NCBI RefSeq assembly: GCF_000190535.1
Contig: NC_015160.1
Span: 4,030,001-4,094,000 of the forward strand
DNA length: 64,000 bases
Direction: 5' to 3'
From: Odoribacter splanchnicus DSM 20712
GTDB taxonomy: Bacteria > Bacteroidota > Bacteroidia > Bacteroidales > Marinifilaceae
Shown: positions 18,560 through 26,935 of the stretch, piece after piece
Numbering within the stretch: the first letter of the stretch is position 1
Layout: every line of letters begins with the position of its first letter
The notes under the pieces: model-generated
What the model was told of the DNA's origin: nothing
The model's input: only the letters and a program-made list of their open reading frames with translations
The model's database searches: none
Program-made: the position numbers and the translations under genes

Positions 18560-19714
18560 ATGAAAGCACAAAAAATCATTTTTCTTGCAGGTGTAACCGC
18601 CATGTTCTGTGCCTGCAACACAAAGCCGGTTGGCTATTTCTGCGTAAGCGGCAAAATTTCCGATGCCGACGGTCGGGAAATCTATCTTTACAGAACTTCA
18701 AACAACCGTTCGGCTGCAACGGTCGACACAGCTGTGATCGAGAACGGACGTTTTATTTTCGAAGGCATTCAGGAAACTCCAATCGGGGCGACCCTTATGA
18801 TGGGCGACCCACGGAACGGGAAGAACAAAACTCGTGTGGGGCTTTTTGTGGAACCGGGTGAAATCGTCGTTTCAGGGCTTATGGGCTCGGATTTCTCTCA
18901 TGCTGCCATAGCCGGTTCGCTGTCGACCGACCAGCAAAAAGCATATGAAAGCTTGCTCCAACCGTTCACAGAACAGATAACTCGTCTGCATGAGTCGATA
19001 AAAGTCGACCCGGACAATGCTGCCCTGCGTGATTCGCTCGAAACCCTCCGGGAAAGTATGCAGCAAACGAGCATTGACTTTATTCGTAACAATGGCAAGT
19101 CGTTCGTTGCTCCTTGGGTTCTTGTACAGATTCAGGGAAACCTTGACTACTCGACGATGAAAGAACTCTATGACGCTCTTGCTCCCGAGGTTCAGCCCGA
19201 AGCTGCCGGGACTAAAAAAGAAATCGATGCCTTCGAAGCCGTGCTGCCGGGGAAACCGGCTCCCGACCTGATAAATAGAAATCCTGAAGGCAAGGAAATA
19301 AAGCTGAGTGATCTGAAAGGCAAGGTTGTTCTGGTTGATTTCTGGGCCACCTGGTGCGGACCATGCGTTGCCTCGCTTCCCCACATTCAGGAACTCTACA
19401 ACAAATACCATGACAAAGGATTTGAAGTTTTCTGTGTGGCCGATAACGATTCTTCTGAAGACGAATGGAAAAACTTCATCGCTGGGAGCAAAGTAGGCAT
19501 GCAGAACTATCACCACATTTTGCGCGGACTTAAAACGCTCACGGATGAGAACGGCGAATTCGTTGGTTTCGACAGATCGAACGACCAAAGTGACAAGTAT
19601 GCTGTCCACTATTTACCTACGAAATATCTGATCGCTGCCGATGGAACAATCATTGGTAAGATCGGGAACGACGAGCAGCTTGATTTAACCCTTGCCGAAA
19701 TTTTTGCAGAATAA
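18560..19714 (+). CDS. TlpA-like thiol-disulfide lipoprotein (DUF4369 plus thioredoxin fold)
   Basis: 384 residues. Lipobox MFCAC near residue 19 predicts a lipoprotein facing the periplasm. The N-terminal DUF4369-like beta domain (VSGKISDADGREIYLYRT) is followed by a helical linker and a C-terminal TlpA thioredoxin domain with active site WATWCGPC (about residue 264) and a cis-Pro region YLPTKYL. It would reduce or exchange disulfides in exported proteins. Such genes often follow SusCD pairs in Bacteroidota. It belongs to the foreign-composition segment and lies 104 bases after susD. Confidence 0.9.
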   Translation: MKAQKIIFLAGVTAMFCACNTKPVGYFCVSGKISDADGREIYLYRTSNNRSAATVDTAVIENGRFIFEGIQETPIGATLMMGDPRNGKNKTRVGLFVEPGEIVVSGLMGSDFSHAAIAGSLSTDQQKAYESLLQPFTEQITRLHESIKVDPDNAALRDSLETLRESMQQTSIDFIRNNGKSFVAPWVLVQIQGNLDYSTMKELYDALAPEVQPEAAGTKKEIDAFEAVLPGKPAPDLINRNPEGKEIKLSDLKGKVVLVDFWATWCGPCVASLPHIQELYNKYHDKGFEVFCVADNDSSEDEWKNFIAGSKVGMQNYHHILRGLKTLTDENGEFVGFDRSNDQSDKYAVHYLPTKYLIAADGTIIGKIGNDEQLDLTLAEIFAE

Positions 19715-19721
19715 TTTAATA

Positions 19722-19737
19722 TTCCGACCGGTCGGAA
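19722..19737. repeat. 16-bp perfect palindrome, possible terminator/operator
   Basis: TTCCGACCGGTCGGAA is followed by AAATTTTT, 8 bases after the TlpA-like stop codon. It could be a weak terminator or a dimer-binding site ahead of the next gene (ATG 19767). Confidence 0.5.
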
Positions 19738-19766
19738 AAATTTTTAATCCAATAAAATCAAATGTA

Positions 19767-21686
19767 ATGAAAAAACTTTTTTCACTGATTCTCGTCGGCA
19801 TGCTGGCCGTTTCGGGATTGTCGGCAAAAGTAAAACTGAGCGTTCTTTACGTTGGCGGCACAGCCAATATGGATCCCATACTCATGTCCCCTGGATCTGT
19901 CGATTCCGTAGCACTTGCGGCTTCGGTCAAAGAGCGTATGGCTCACTTTACCAAATTCCTTAAAAAGAACTTCACTAATGTGAAATCGATAGAAGGGAAG
20001 GACTACACTCCGGAAATGTCGGCCGCCTATGACGTTACGGTTTTCGATGGCAGGCCTGTTCCCTTCATGAAAGGCGACCGCATGAGAGGCGAGCGCGACA
20101 GCTATCTGCCCGAATCGTTCGACTGCGCCGCAGTCATGATCGGTCATATGAGCGAGGAGCTTGGCCGCAGTCTCGGAAATAAAAACGACTGGTATTGTCT
20201 TTGTCTCGATAACTATGCTCTCGGCATGAAGAACGAGCACCCGGTTTTCAACGGTCCGTTCAAAGTGGACATGACAACAGAGATGCGCCCTACAGCCGCT
20301 CCTGCTCTTGAAGTTGCCGAAATGATGGGCGAATCGCTTCCGAAAGAAATGCCTATGCTGCTCATGCATCCCAACTGGACGGAAGAAGAGAATGCTTCAG
20401 GCAACTGCCGCATCGGCATGGTAAGCCGTCCCGGCGGTTATCTCGACTCTCCCGATACGGAAGTAATCTCGGGCGGTCTTTGTGGAAAGAGTATCGATGC
20501 CGTTGCCATCGGTCGCCACGGGAATCTGTTTCACTTCGGTTTTGCCGCCGATCCCGAGCGCCTCACTCCCGCCGGACGGGCGATTCTGCTCAATTCCATT
20601 GTTTATGCGTCGGAGTTCAACGGACAGAAACTCATTGCGCGCAAAATGAACGAAGGAATCGTCACACGCGATCATCTGCCGATGACAAAATGGGCTTGTA
20701 CACGTAAGGCGAACGACTATATCAACGAAACAAATCTGACGTTCCGCCAAATGATAGATAGTGTTCATGCTGTTGCCGTAGAGAAAAAAAACAAAGGTGA
20801 GGAGCTCTCGAGATTTGAAGCCATATATCTTGATATGCCGCAGATGCCTCCGGTCGTAAAGAAATCTTTCGGACAATATCTGAAGGAGCGTAATCCGAAA
20901 CTCTATGAAGTATTCGGAACCGACGAAGCTGCCTATGCGGACTATTACGAGAAAAACGCTCCATATATGCGCCCCGACTTGCGCGGTTACGAACTTGTCA
21001 TAGATCCGGAAGTGCAGGCGCTCGGAATTCCCAATAACGATATCCGTTTGCTCGACAAAGCGATCGAACTGATGGAACAAGGTAATCCCGACGGCAAGAC
21101 TATCCTTGAACGTTACACTCTCAAGCGTTTCGCGACCCCTGCCGAGTGGCGTAACTGGCTTAACATCCATCGCCCGAGAATGTTCTTTACCGAAGCTGGT
21201 GGTTATCTCTGGCTCGTGAACGAAAAAGACGCCAATGACTATTCTGTTCTCGCTGCTGAAGCTGTTTCGGCGCAAGCTGTAGCTCCGGTTCCAGTGAACA
21301 ACGACAATCTTACAACCGATAAGGATAATCCCGTTGTGCTTACCGCACGTATCGACACCCGTGCTGACGGTAAAAAGGAATATGTACTGACCATGAAGAT
21401 TCACCCCGGCTATCATACCTATGCCAGGCTCGATCCGGCAGATCCGTATATCTTGACGACAATCGAAATGGAATATCCTGCAGGCGTCGAAGCCGACGGT
21501 GACATGATCATGCCTCCGTTCCAACCGACATCGAACGCAACGTCGTATTACGTCGACACGGTAGAATTCCGTCAGCCGCTTAAAGGCAACGGGAAGGGTG
21601 AGATTGGCGCGAAAATCCGTTATCAGGCATGCGACCACTCGGAATGCAAACTCCCTGTAACGACAACCGTAAAAGTAACGCTATAA
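19767..21686 (+). CDS. Secreted protein: glutamine amidotransferase-like fold plus DsbD-alpha-like domain
   Basis: 639 residues from ATG at 19767 with a type I signal peptide (MKKLFSLILVGMLAVSGLSA); the upstream extension to 19692 overlaps the previous gene. Residues 22-300 read like a class I glutamine-amidotransferase/ThuA-type Rossmann domain: LSVLYVGGTAN, a Cys-rich core NDWYCLCLDNYALG, then DAVAIGRHGNLFHFGFA and ILLNSIVYA. This is fold inference, not a clear family hit. A middle helical part follows, then a Pro/Val linker near 520, and a C-terminal beta domain (MKIHPGYHTYA ... YQACDHSECKLP) resembling the N-terminal domain of DsbD, with its two Cys. That, and the TlpA-like gene before it, suggests periplasmic thiol chemistry. 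The paralogue at 21748 lacks this last domain. Confidence 0.6.
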   Translation: MKKLFSLILVGMLAVSGLSAKVKLSVLYVGGTANMDPILMSPGSVDSVALAASVKERMAHFTKFLKKNFTNVKSIEGKDYTPEMSAAYDVTVFDGRPVPFMKGDRMRGERDSYLPESFDCAAVMIGHMSEELGRSLGNKNDWYCLCLDNYALGMKNEHPVFNGPFKVDMTTEMRPTAAPALEVAEMMGESLPKEMPMLLMHPNWTEEENASGNCRIGMVSRPGGYLDSPDTEVISGGLCGKSIDAVAIGRHGNLFHFGFAADPERLTPAGRAILLNSIVYASEFNGQKLIARKMNEGIVTRDHLPMTKWACTRKANDYINETNLTFRQMIDSVHAVAVEKKNKGEELSRFEAIYLDMPQMPPVVKKSFGQYLKERNPKLYEVFGTDEAAYADYYEKNAPYMRPDLRGYELVIDPEVQALGIPNNDIRLLDKAIELMEQGNPDGKTILERYTLKRFATPAEWRNWLNIHRPRMFFTEAGGYLWLVNEKDANDYSVLAAEAVSAQAVAPVPVNNDNLTTDKDNPVVLTARIDTRADGKKEYVLTMKIHPGYHTYARLDPADPYILTTIEMEYPAGVEADGDMIMPPFQPTSNATSYYVDTVEFRQPLKGNGKGEIGAKIRYQACDHSECKLPVTTTVKVTL

Positions 21687-21747
21687 CCGACCGATCAGAC
21701 GAATAAGACCAATCAGTCTGATTAGCTCAATAATAAAAGAAAATGCA

Positions 21748-23286
21748 ATGAAAAAGATTTTTTCACTGATCTTCGCCGGCGGGCTGACCATTTCGGGTTT
21801 GTCGGCACAAGAGAAGCTGAACGTCCTTTATGTGGGCGGTTCCGCTAATATAGAGACATTCGGAACGCGGGATCTTGATCCCGCCGCAGTTGCGGCTTCG
21901 GCAAAGGAACGCACTGCCGATTTCATCAAATTTCTCCGGCAGCACTTCACCAAAGTAACCGCTGTCGATGGCAAGAACTACAGTCCCGGCATGTCGGCCG
22001 CCGTTGATGTTACCATTTTCGACGGAATGCCTCCGGTTGTCAAGGAACGGGTGATGGAACGGGATGCCGAGGGGAATGTTACCCGCTATGAAGAAGCGGA
22101 ATATCTGCCTTCCGACTTCAAATACCCTGCTCTGTGCATCGCTTCGTACAGCAAACAGCTCGGCAATGCCTTAGGTTCGAAGAACGATTGGATGTGTCTC
22201 TGTCTCGACAACTACGCCTATAACTGGAATAAATCGCATCCTATTTTTAACGGTCCGTTTAAGGTGAATCTCGAAACGGAAATGTATCCGACTCCGGAAA
22301 GCGCTGTTGAGTATGGCGAATTCTATGACTATGTTGCGCCGAAAGAACTCGAGATGTTTCGGGTATCGAAATATAGTTACAAAGACCCCGGACATAGAAA
22401 TATCCGCATCGGAATGGTGAGTCGTCCGTGGGGGTATCTCGATTCGCCTGAGGCTGAAGTGATTTCCGGAGGAGTTTCGGCCAAGTCGATCGATGCCGTT
22501 GCAATTGGCCGCCACGGTAACATGTTTCACTGGGGTTTTGCCGCCGCTCCTGCTGATATGCTTCCAGCTGCCCGTGAAATTCTGGCTAATGCAATTGTCT
22601 ATACCGCAAAAGCTTGTACACAGCCGATTATAGCACGCAAAATAAACGAAGTGTGTTTCACACGCCCGATGATTACGGAAAGCAAGTTCTTGGTTTCTCA
22701 GAAAGGGTGGAAACACTATAACGAGATGAACCGTTCGTCGTATGAGAGCATGAAAGAGGGGGCGGCTGAAGCTGAAGCCAAGAAGGCTGCCGGACAGGAG
22801 CTCGACGAAGAGGACAAGATGTATCTTGAATATTTCTCGCATATGACTGAACCGGTTGACGTCACTTATGCCGAACATTTGAAACAGCATGCCAGACCGG
22901 GACTCTTCGAGCTTTTCGGAACCGATGAACAGAGCTATATGGACTACTATGACCGGAACGCTCCCTATTTCTACGGCGACCCGGCAAGTGATAAGCCATG
23001 GTTAGAGAAGATCGATCAGGAAGCGCGTGAACTCGGTATTGCCAACAACGACATCCGTTTGCTTGACACGGCTATCACCATGATGGAGAAAGGTGGAGAC
23101 GAGGCGGTGACAGGGCGTATATTGGCCGAACGCTATACCCTTAAACGCTTCTCAACCCCGACACAGTGGCGACAGTGGTTCGACAAAAACCGCAACAATA
23201 TGTTTTTTACCGAAGCCGGTGGCTTTAAATGGCTTGTCAATACCTATGAACCCGGCGAAAACGACTATTCTGTAATTAAAGAATAA
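21748..23286 (+). CDS. Secreted paralogue of the 19767 protein, without the DsbD-like domain
   Basis: 512 residues, type I signal peptide (MKKIFSLIFAGGLTISGLSA). It aligns with the preceding protein throughout: LNVLYVGGSAN, NDWMCLCLDNYAYN, DAVAIGRHGNMFHWGFA, GTDEQSYMDYYDRNAPY, MFFTEAGGFKWLVN. It stops at YSVIKE, where the paralogue continues into a linker and DsbD-like domain. Insertions such as the VMERDAEGNVTRYEEAEY loop show clear divergence, so the duplication is old. Function unknown. The stop codon lies within about 10 bases of the right boundary of the foreign segment, so a 3' part could have been lost in the recombination. Confidence 0.62.
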   Translation: MKKIFSLIFAGGLTISGLSAQEKLNVLYVGGSANIETFGTRDLDPAAVAASAKERTADFIKFLRQHFTKVTAVDGKNYSPGMSAAVDVTIFDGMPPVVKERVMERDAEGNVTRYEEAEYLPSDFKYPALCIASYSKQLGNALGSKNDWMCLCLDNYAYNWNKSHPIFNGPFKVNLETEMYPTPESAVEYGEFYDYVAPKELEMFRVSKYSYKDPGHRNIRIGMVSRPWGYLDSPEAEVISGGVSAKSIDAVAIGRHGNMFHWGFAAAPADMLPAAREILANAIVYTAKACTQPIIARKINEVCFTRPMITESKFLVSQKGWKHYNEMNRSSYESMKEGAAEAEAKKAAGQELDEEDKMYLEYFSHMTEPVDVTYAEHLKQHARPGLFELFGTDEQSYMDYYDRNAPYFYGDPASDKPWLEKIDQEARELGIANNDIRLLDTAITMMEKGGDEAVTGRILAERYTLKRFSTPTQWRQWFDKNRNNMFFTEAGGFKWLVNTYEPGENDYSVIKE

Positions 23287-23293
23287 AAATAAC

Positions 23294-23692
23294 CCATTTT
23301 CTGGAACAGGTTGTGACTTGGCGAATCTGAGAGGAAAATATGTGCTGTTGGATTTCTGGGGGTCTTGGTGTGGCCCTTGCAGGGCTTCCCATCCCCATCT
23401 GAAAGCGTTACAGGCTCATTATGGGCCGCAAGGGCTTGAAGTGATCAATATTGCCCAGGAAAACGGAGCCGATGCCCGGAAAATTTGGCTGAAGGCTGTT
23501 GAGGAGGATCAGATGACCTGGACCCAGATTTTGAATAACGAGGACCGGGAGGTTTGTGATGTGGTAAAACTTTATGGGATTACCGCTTTCCCGACAAAGG
23601 TACTTATCGATCCGGAAGGAAAAATTATCGTGAAGACGGTAGGAGAGTCTGCCCCGATCGATGAAAAGTTGAAAGAGGTATTTGGAAATTAA
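23294..23692 (+). pseudogene. 5'-truncated TlpA-like thioredoxin gene (native remnant)
   Basis: An intact thioredoxin frame appears without a proper start or signal peptide. Reading from 23294 gives PFSGTGCDLANLRGKYVLLD and then FWGSWCGPC, which normally follows a signal peptide and a DUF4369-like domain in TlpA-like proteins. The nearest start is a TTG at 23318, which would give 124 residues of bare thioredoxin domain. Codon use is native, unlike everything directly upstream. The gene probably lost its 5' part when the foreign segment was inserted. It could still be made as a cytoplasmic thioredoxin, but that would be unusual. Confidence 0.75.
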
Positions 23693-23711
23693 AGTTATAA
23701 TAAACATTCAT

Positions 23712-23759
23712 TATATCCGGTTGTTGAAATTTTTATCAGCCGGATATATGATTGTTTTT
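23712..23759 (+). terminator. Terminator after the tlpA remnant
   Basis: TATATCCGG (23712-23720) pairs with CCGGATATA (23740-23748) over a 19-base loop, followed by TGATTGTTTTT. It ends the first Sus-like locus. Confidence 0.6.
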
Positions 23760-23781
23760 CTGGTGGAATATATTATTTTTG
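23752..23781 (+). promoter_or_regulatory. Promoter of the second sigma gene
   Basis: TTG (23752-23754) and TATTTTTG (23774-23781) are 19 bases apart, matching the Bacteroidota -33/-7 layout. The -7 ends 40 bases before the sigma ATG at 23822. Confidence 0.65.
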
Positions 23782-23821
23782 TCAGTGAGGAAAGCTAATT
23801 TGGGAGTTTCCTTTGAGGCAA

Positions 23822-24355
23822 ATGAAAAAAGAAATCTTTGGTTATAAGAGTTTTGAGGATCTTTTTAATCAGTATTTCGAGGATTTGATGAGGTTCGTAT
23901 ACGGTTATGTCGGCAATGAGGAAGTTGCCCGCGATATTGTACACGATGTGTTTCTTACGTTTTGGAATCATCGGGAACATTTGGATTTCTCCTGGTCATT
24001 AAAATCTTATCTGTTTACTTTGTCACGTAATTATGCATTGAATTATCTCCGCCATCAGAAAGTGGTGGCTCAGAACGAGGAGGCTTTGATGCGTGAGATG
24101 GAAAGTATTCAGGACGAATGGGAGGATTACGATCAGAAAATAGAACGTCTGCAAGCCGGACTGGCGGCTTTGCCGGATAAGCAAAGAGAGGTATTGATAA
24201 AATGTTTCGTAGAAGGAAAAAAGTACCGGGAGATTGCCGACGAGATGGATATATCCTTGAATACGGTGAAAACTCATCTGAAACGTGCTGTCCATTTTTT
24301 GCGGGAAGAATTACCCGACGGGCTGACCTTGCTTTTTATGCTGAAATATAATTAG
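23822..24355 (+). CDS. ECF-type RNA polymerase sigma factor (second Sus-like locus)
   Basis: 177 residues from ATG at 23822, not the TTG at 23813. Region 2 has LFNQYFEDLMRFVYGYVGNE and ARDIVHDVFLTFWNH; region 4 has LAALPDKQREVLIKCFVEGK and LNTVKTHLKRAVHFLREEL. It differs clearly from the sigma at 10616, so each Sus-like locus has its own. fecR follows after 161 bases on the same strand. It should direct RNA polymerase to the downstream Sus genes when FecR releases it. Confidence 0.94.
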   Translation: MKKEIFGYKSFEDLFNQYFEDLMRFVYGYVGNEEVARDIVHDVFLTFWNHREHLDFSWSLKSYLFTLSRNYALNYLRHQKVVAQNEEALMREMESIQDEWEDYDQKIERLQAGLAALPDKQREVLIKCFVEGKKYREIADEMDISLNTVKTHLKRAVHFLREELPDGLTLLFMLKYN

Positions 24356-24516
24356 TTTTTCAATACTTTTCTTTATTCTCTCCATACTGACGGTACTTTC
24401 CCATTGCTGAAAATTTAAGGGTAAGTTCTAAAAAAAATCAATGATTTGCAATAAAAGTGACAAATTGTTGTCACCCGTTATGAATAGGTGCGTGTGTTAT
24501 TACAAAAGCAAATAAA

Positions 24517-25686
24517 ATGCACACAGATTTTAGTGACGACCAAATCGAATATGCCGGGCGGCTTTTGAATCATCGTGAACAGTTAGACGATCGGGAAGTT
24601 CAGGAATGGCTGGAGCATCCGGAGAACCGGGCTGTCTTGGACCAATTGGCCCGAACGAGACAAGAACTGGATAAACGGGATTTTTCTGCTTTAAAAGCGA
24701 ATGAATGGAAAGTTTTGAAAAATCAGCTCCATCTCTCCAAAACACGGGTGTTGAGATTATGGATGTCTGTGGCGGCAACCGTCGTTTTGGGAGTGGGGAT
24801 CGGGGTTTGGTTCGGATTGCAGCAGGAAAAAAATTTACCTTTAGCAGGAAATAGCCTGTCGGAGACGGAAATCTTACCGGGAAAGCGGGTGGCCTTCCTG
24901 ACATTAGCCGATGGACAGAAAGTGGAGTTAGGAAAGGGGAATATCCGGCTCGATGATGGTAAGGTGGTAACAATTCTCAACGATTCGGTAGATGGATTAC
25001 ATTATACTACGATAGAAACGCATGATGAACCTTTAAAGGAGGAATACAATTCCCTGAAAATTCCGGTCGGAGGTTTTTATAAGCTGGTATTGTCGGATGG
25101 AACAAAAGTATGGTTGAACGCTGATTCGGAATTGAAATATCCGGTTCGGTTTGTCGGAGGAAAACGGGAAGTATATTTGAAAGGGGAAGGTTATTTCCAG
25201 GTAAGTAAAGATTCCTGCCGGCAATTTATCGTGCATCTGCAGAATTCCGAGATTACTGTATTGGGTACGGCTTTTAACGTCAGTGCTTATGAGGATGAAG
25301 CCCATGTGTATACCACGCTCGAAGAAGGTCGTGTAGCTTTTTACTCCCGTCAGAATAAACAACGGATCCTGTTAAAACCGGGTATGCAGAGTGATATGGA
25401 AGTGGCTACCGGAAAAACGGTTGTTTCGGAGGTCGATCCCTCTCTTTATTCGGCTTGGATCGAAGGGCGCTTTGTGTTCCAATCTTTAGACCTGGAATCT
25501 ATATTACGTCAATTGCAACGCTGGTATGATTTCGAAGTGTTCTTTCAACAGCAGGAAGTGAAAAATTATCGGTTCAGAGGAGTATTGAGCCGTGACATGG
25601 ATATCCGTCAGGCCTTGGATATTATCGAAGAAACGACCGATCTGAAATTCGATATCAAGGGGAAAACGATTCTGGTAAGGAAATAA
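24517..25686 (+). CDS. FecR-type anti-sigma factor (second Sus-like locus)
   Basis: 389 residues. The N-terminal cytoplasmic part (QIEYAGRLLNHREQLDDREV) is followed by one membrane span (LWMSVAATVVLGVGIGVWFG, about residues 80-99). Next come the FecR domain (IPVGGFYKLVLSDGTKVWLN, LKGEGYFQVSKD, VLGTAFNVSAYED) and a C-terminal DUF4974-like domain (FQSLDLESILRQLQRWYDFE). It is a clear paralogue of the FecR at 12091. It is expected to keep the sigma factor at 23822 inactive until the STN domain of the SusC at 27009 signals ligand. Confidence 0.95.
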   Translation: MHTDFSDDQIEYAGRLLNHREQLDDREVQEWLEHPENRAVLDQLARTRQELDKRDFSALKANEWKVLKNQLHLSKTRVLRLWMSVAATVVLGVGIGVWFGLQQEKNLPLAGNSLSETEILPGKRVAFLTLADGQKVELGKGNIRLDDGKVVTILNDSVDGLHYTTIETHDEPLKEEYNSLKIPVGGFYKLVLSDGTKVWLNADSELKYPVRFVGGKREVYLKGEGYFQVSKDSCRQFIVHLQNSEITVLGTAFNVSAYEDEAHVYTTLEEGRVAFYSRQNKQRILLKPGMQSDMEVATGKTVVSEVDPSLYSAWIEGRFVFQSLDLESILRQLQRWYDFEVFFQQQEVKNYRFRGVLSRDMDIRQALDIIEETTDLKFDIKGKTILVRK

Positions 25687-25690
25687 AAAA

Positions 25691-25766
25691 GCAGGAATTG
25701 CTACCAACAATTCCCGCTTAGCGTCCCGAAAGGGATGATTTTAAAACTTTAAAACATAACAAATTT
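25691..25766 (+). promoter_or_regulatory. Leader element, copy 1 (two hairpins plus AT-rich box)
   Basis: Stem GCAGGAATTG / CAATTCCCGC (25691-25700, 25708-25717) has loop CTACCAA. A small stem TCCC-GAAA-GGGA (25724-25735) follows, then GATGATTTTAAAACTTTAAA running to the ATG at 25767. The same series appears again at 26936-27008. Confidence 0.6.
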
Positions 25767-25828
25767 ATGAAAAAAATTGGAAAAACAATAGGGGTTATCG
25801 CTGGGTTGGTGTAATTATTTTCCTTTTT

Positions 25829-26908
25829 ATGCTCGGGATGCCCGAAAGAGCTTTGACTCAGGAGGTGGGAATCGAATTTTCGAAGGGCTCCTGGAAAAAA
25901 CAATTGAATCAGGCCAAACGTCAGAAGAAGCTGATCTTTTTGGATTGTCATACCAAATGGTGTGGCTTCTGTAAGGTCTTGGCCCAATATGTATTTACGG
26001 ATCCCGAAGTGGCCCGGTTCTATAATCAGCATTTTGTGAATGTAGAGATGGATATGGAAGAGGGAGTAGGAGTAGAACTGGTAAAAAGATACGGCATTCA
26101 TGCTTATCCAACCTTGTTGTTTATCAATGCACAAGGCGAATTGGAAGATTATCATGCCGGTTATCTGGCACCCAAGGAACTGATCGCGTTGGGAGAACGG
26201 GCTCTGAAGCCGGAAAATAACCTGGCGGGTATGCAAAAAAGATATGCTGCCGGTGAACGGGAGCCGGAGATGTTGCGGGAGTATTTGCGGATATTATCCA
26301 AGGCTTATCAGGATAGCCTCATGAGGGAAATTATTTCGACGGATTTGGGCGGATTGGACGACAACCGGTTTTATACTCCGGAAGTTTGGAACATTATCGA
26401 GGAAAACGGTCAGGCAGCAATATCCCTGTTGATATCGAGAGTTATTCCGAACCGGGATAAGTTTTACGGCGTGGTGGAAAAAGAAAGAGTGGATCAGGGA
26501 ATCGACAAAGCCTTGTCGGCAAAAGCTATAAGCTTTATTCATAATGCCGGACGGAAAAGCTTTCACCCGGAAGAGTGCCGGCAGCTGAAAGAATTTTTCC
26601 TGAGCCAGAAAGCTTTACCTTATGCCGGAGAGTATCTGGCGACGATATATGCCGGGGAATATCTTCATCAGAAGGAATATACTCAAGTGTTGAACGTGTT
26701 GGAAGATATCGTGAAATATCATTATTTCCGGCTGGATTCCCGGGATGAGGTGCTGAATTTTACTTTACGCTATGTGGCTGAGTGCGAGGATATGGAAATC
26801 AGAAAACAGGGGATGGAGCTGTTGGATGCTTTGCCCCGGACGACTATCCGGGAAAAGAAAAAGCCGATGTACGAGGCTACCCGGAAGATGTTGGCGGGGA
26901 AAGAATAA
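25829..26908 (+). CDS. Thioredoxin-like secreted protein, 5' end apparently frameshifted
   Basis: 359 residues in the open frame from ATG at 25829. The N-terminal thioredoxin-like domain has active site TKWCGFC (about residue 47) and cis-Pro HAYPTLLF, then a helical C-terminal part of about 230 residues. As it stands there is no signal peptide. An ATG at 25767, correctly placed after the leader, begins a 15-codon frame that stops at once. If the seven-A run at 25770-25776 had one more base, that ATG would read MKKNWKNNRGYRWVGVIIFL into this frame, a normal signal peptide with LTQ near the cleavage site. So this is either phase variation, a recent mutation or a sequencing error. Confidence 0.8.
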   Translation: MLGMPERALTQEVGIEFSKGSWKKQLNQAKRQKKLIFLDCHTKWCGFCKVLAQYVFTDPEVARFYNQHFVNVEMDMEEGVGVELVKRYGIHAYPTLLFINAQGELEDYHAGYLAPKELIALGERALKPENNLAGMQKRYAAGEREPEMLREYLRILSKAYQDSLMREIISTDLGGLDDNRFYTPEVWNIIEENGQAAISLLISRVIPNRDKFYGVVEKERVDQGIDKALSAKAISFIHNAGRKSFHPEECRQLKEFFLSQKALPYAGEYLATIYAGEYLHQKEYTQVLNVLEDIVKYHYFRLDSRDEVLNFTLRYVAECEDMEIRKQGMELLDALPRTTIREKKKPMYEATRKMLAGKE

Positions 26909-26935
26909 TAATTGACTATTATGATAATCGCTTAT

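Larger units (their letters stand above)
14040..23290 (+). other. Compositionally foreign 9.3-kb segment replacing the back end of a Sus-like locus
   Basis: From about 13980-14060 (inside susC) to about 23287-23317 (just before a truncated tlpA-like frame) the codons are rich in C-ending choices (CTC, GGC, GAC, AAC, CGC). Both flanks use the host pattern. It carries most of susC, susD, a TlpA-like lipoprotein gene and two paralogous secreted-protein genes. No integrase, transposase or terminal repeat is visible, so homologous recombination in conserved coding sequence is the likely route. An assembly chimera must be excluded. Confidence 0.7.

Noticed and set aside
14040..23290. Foreign segment as a prophage or integrative element
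   Set aside because: No integrase, phage, relaxase or transposase gene and no end repeats; both ends fall within coding sequence, which fits homologous replacement better.
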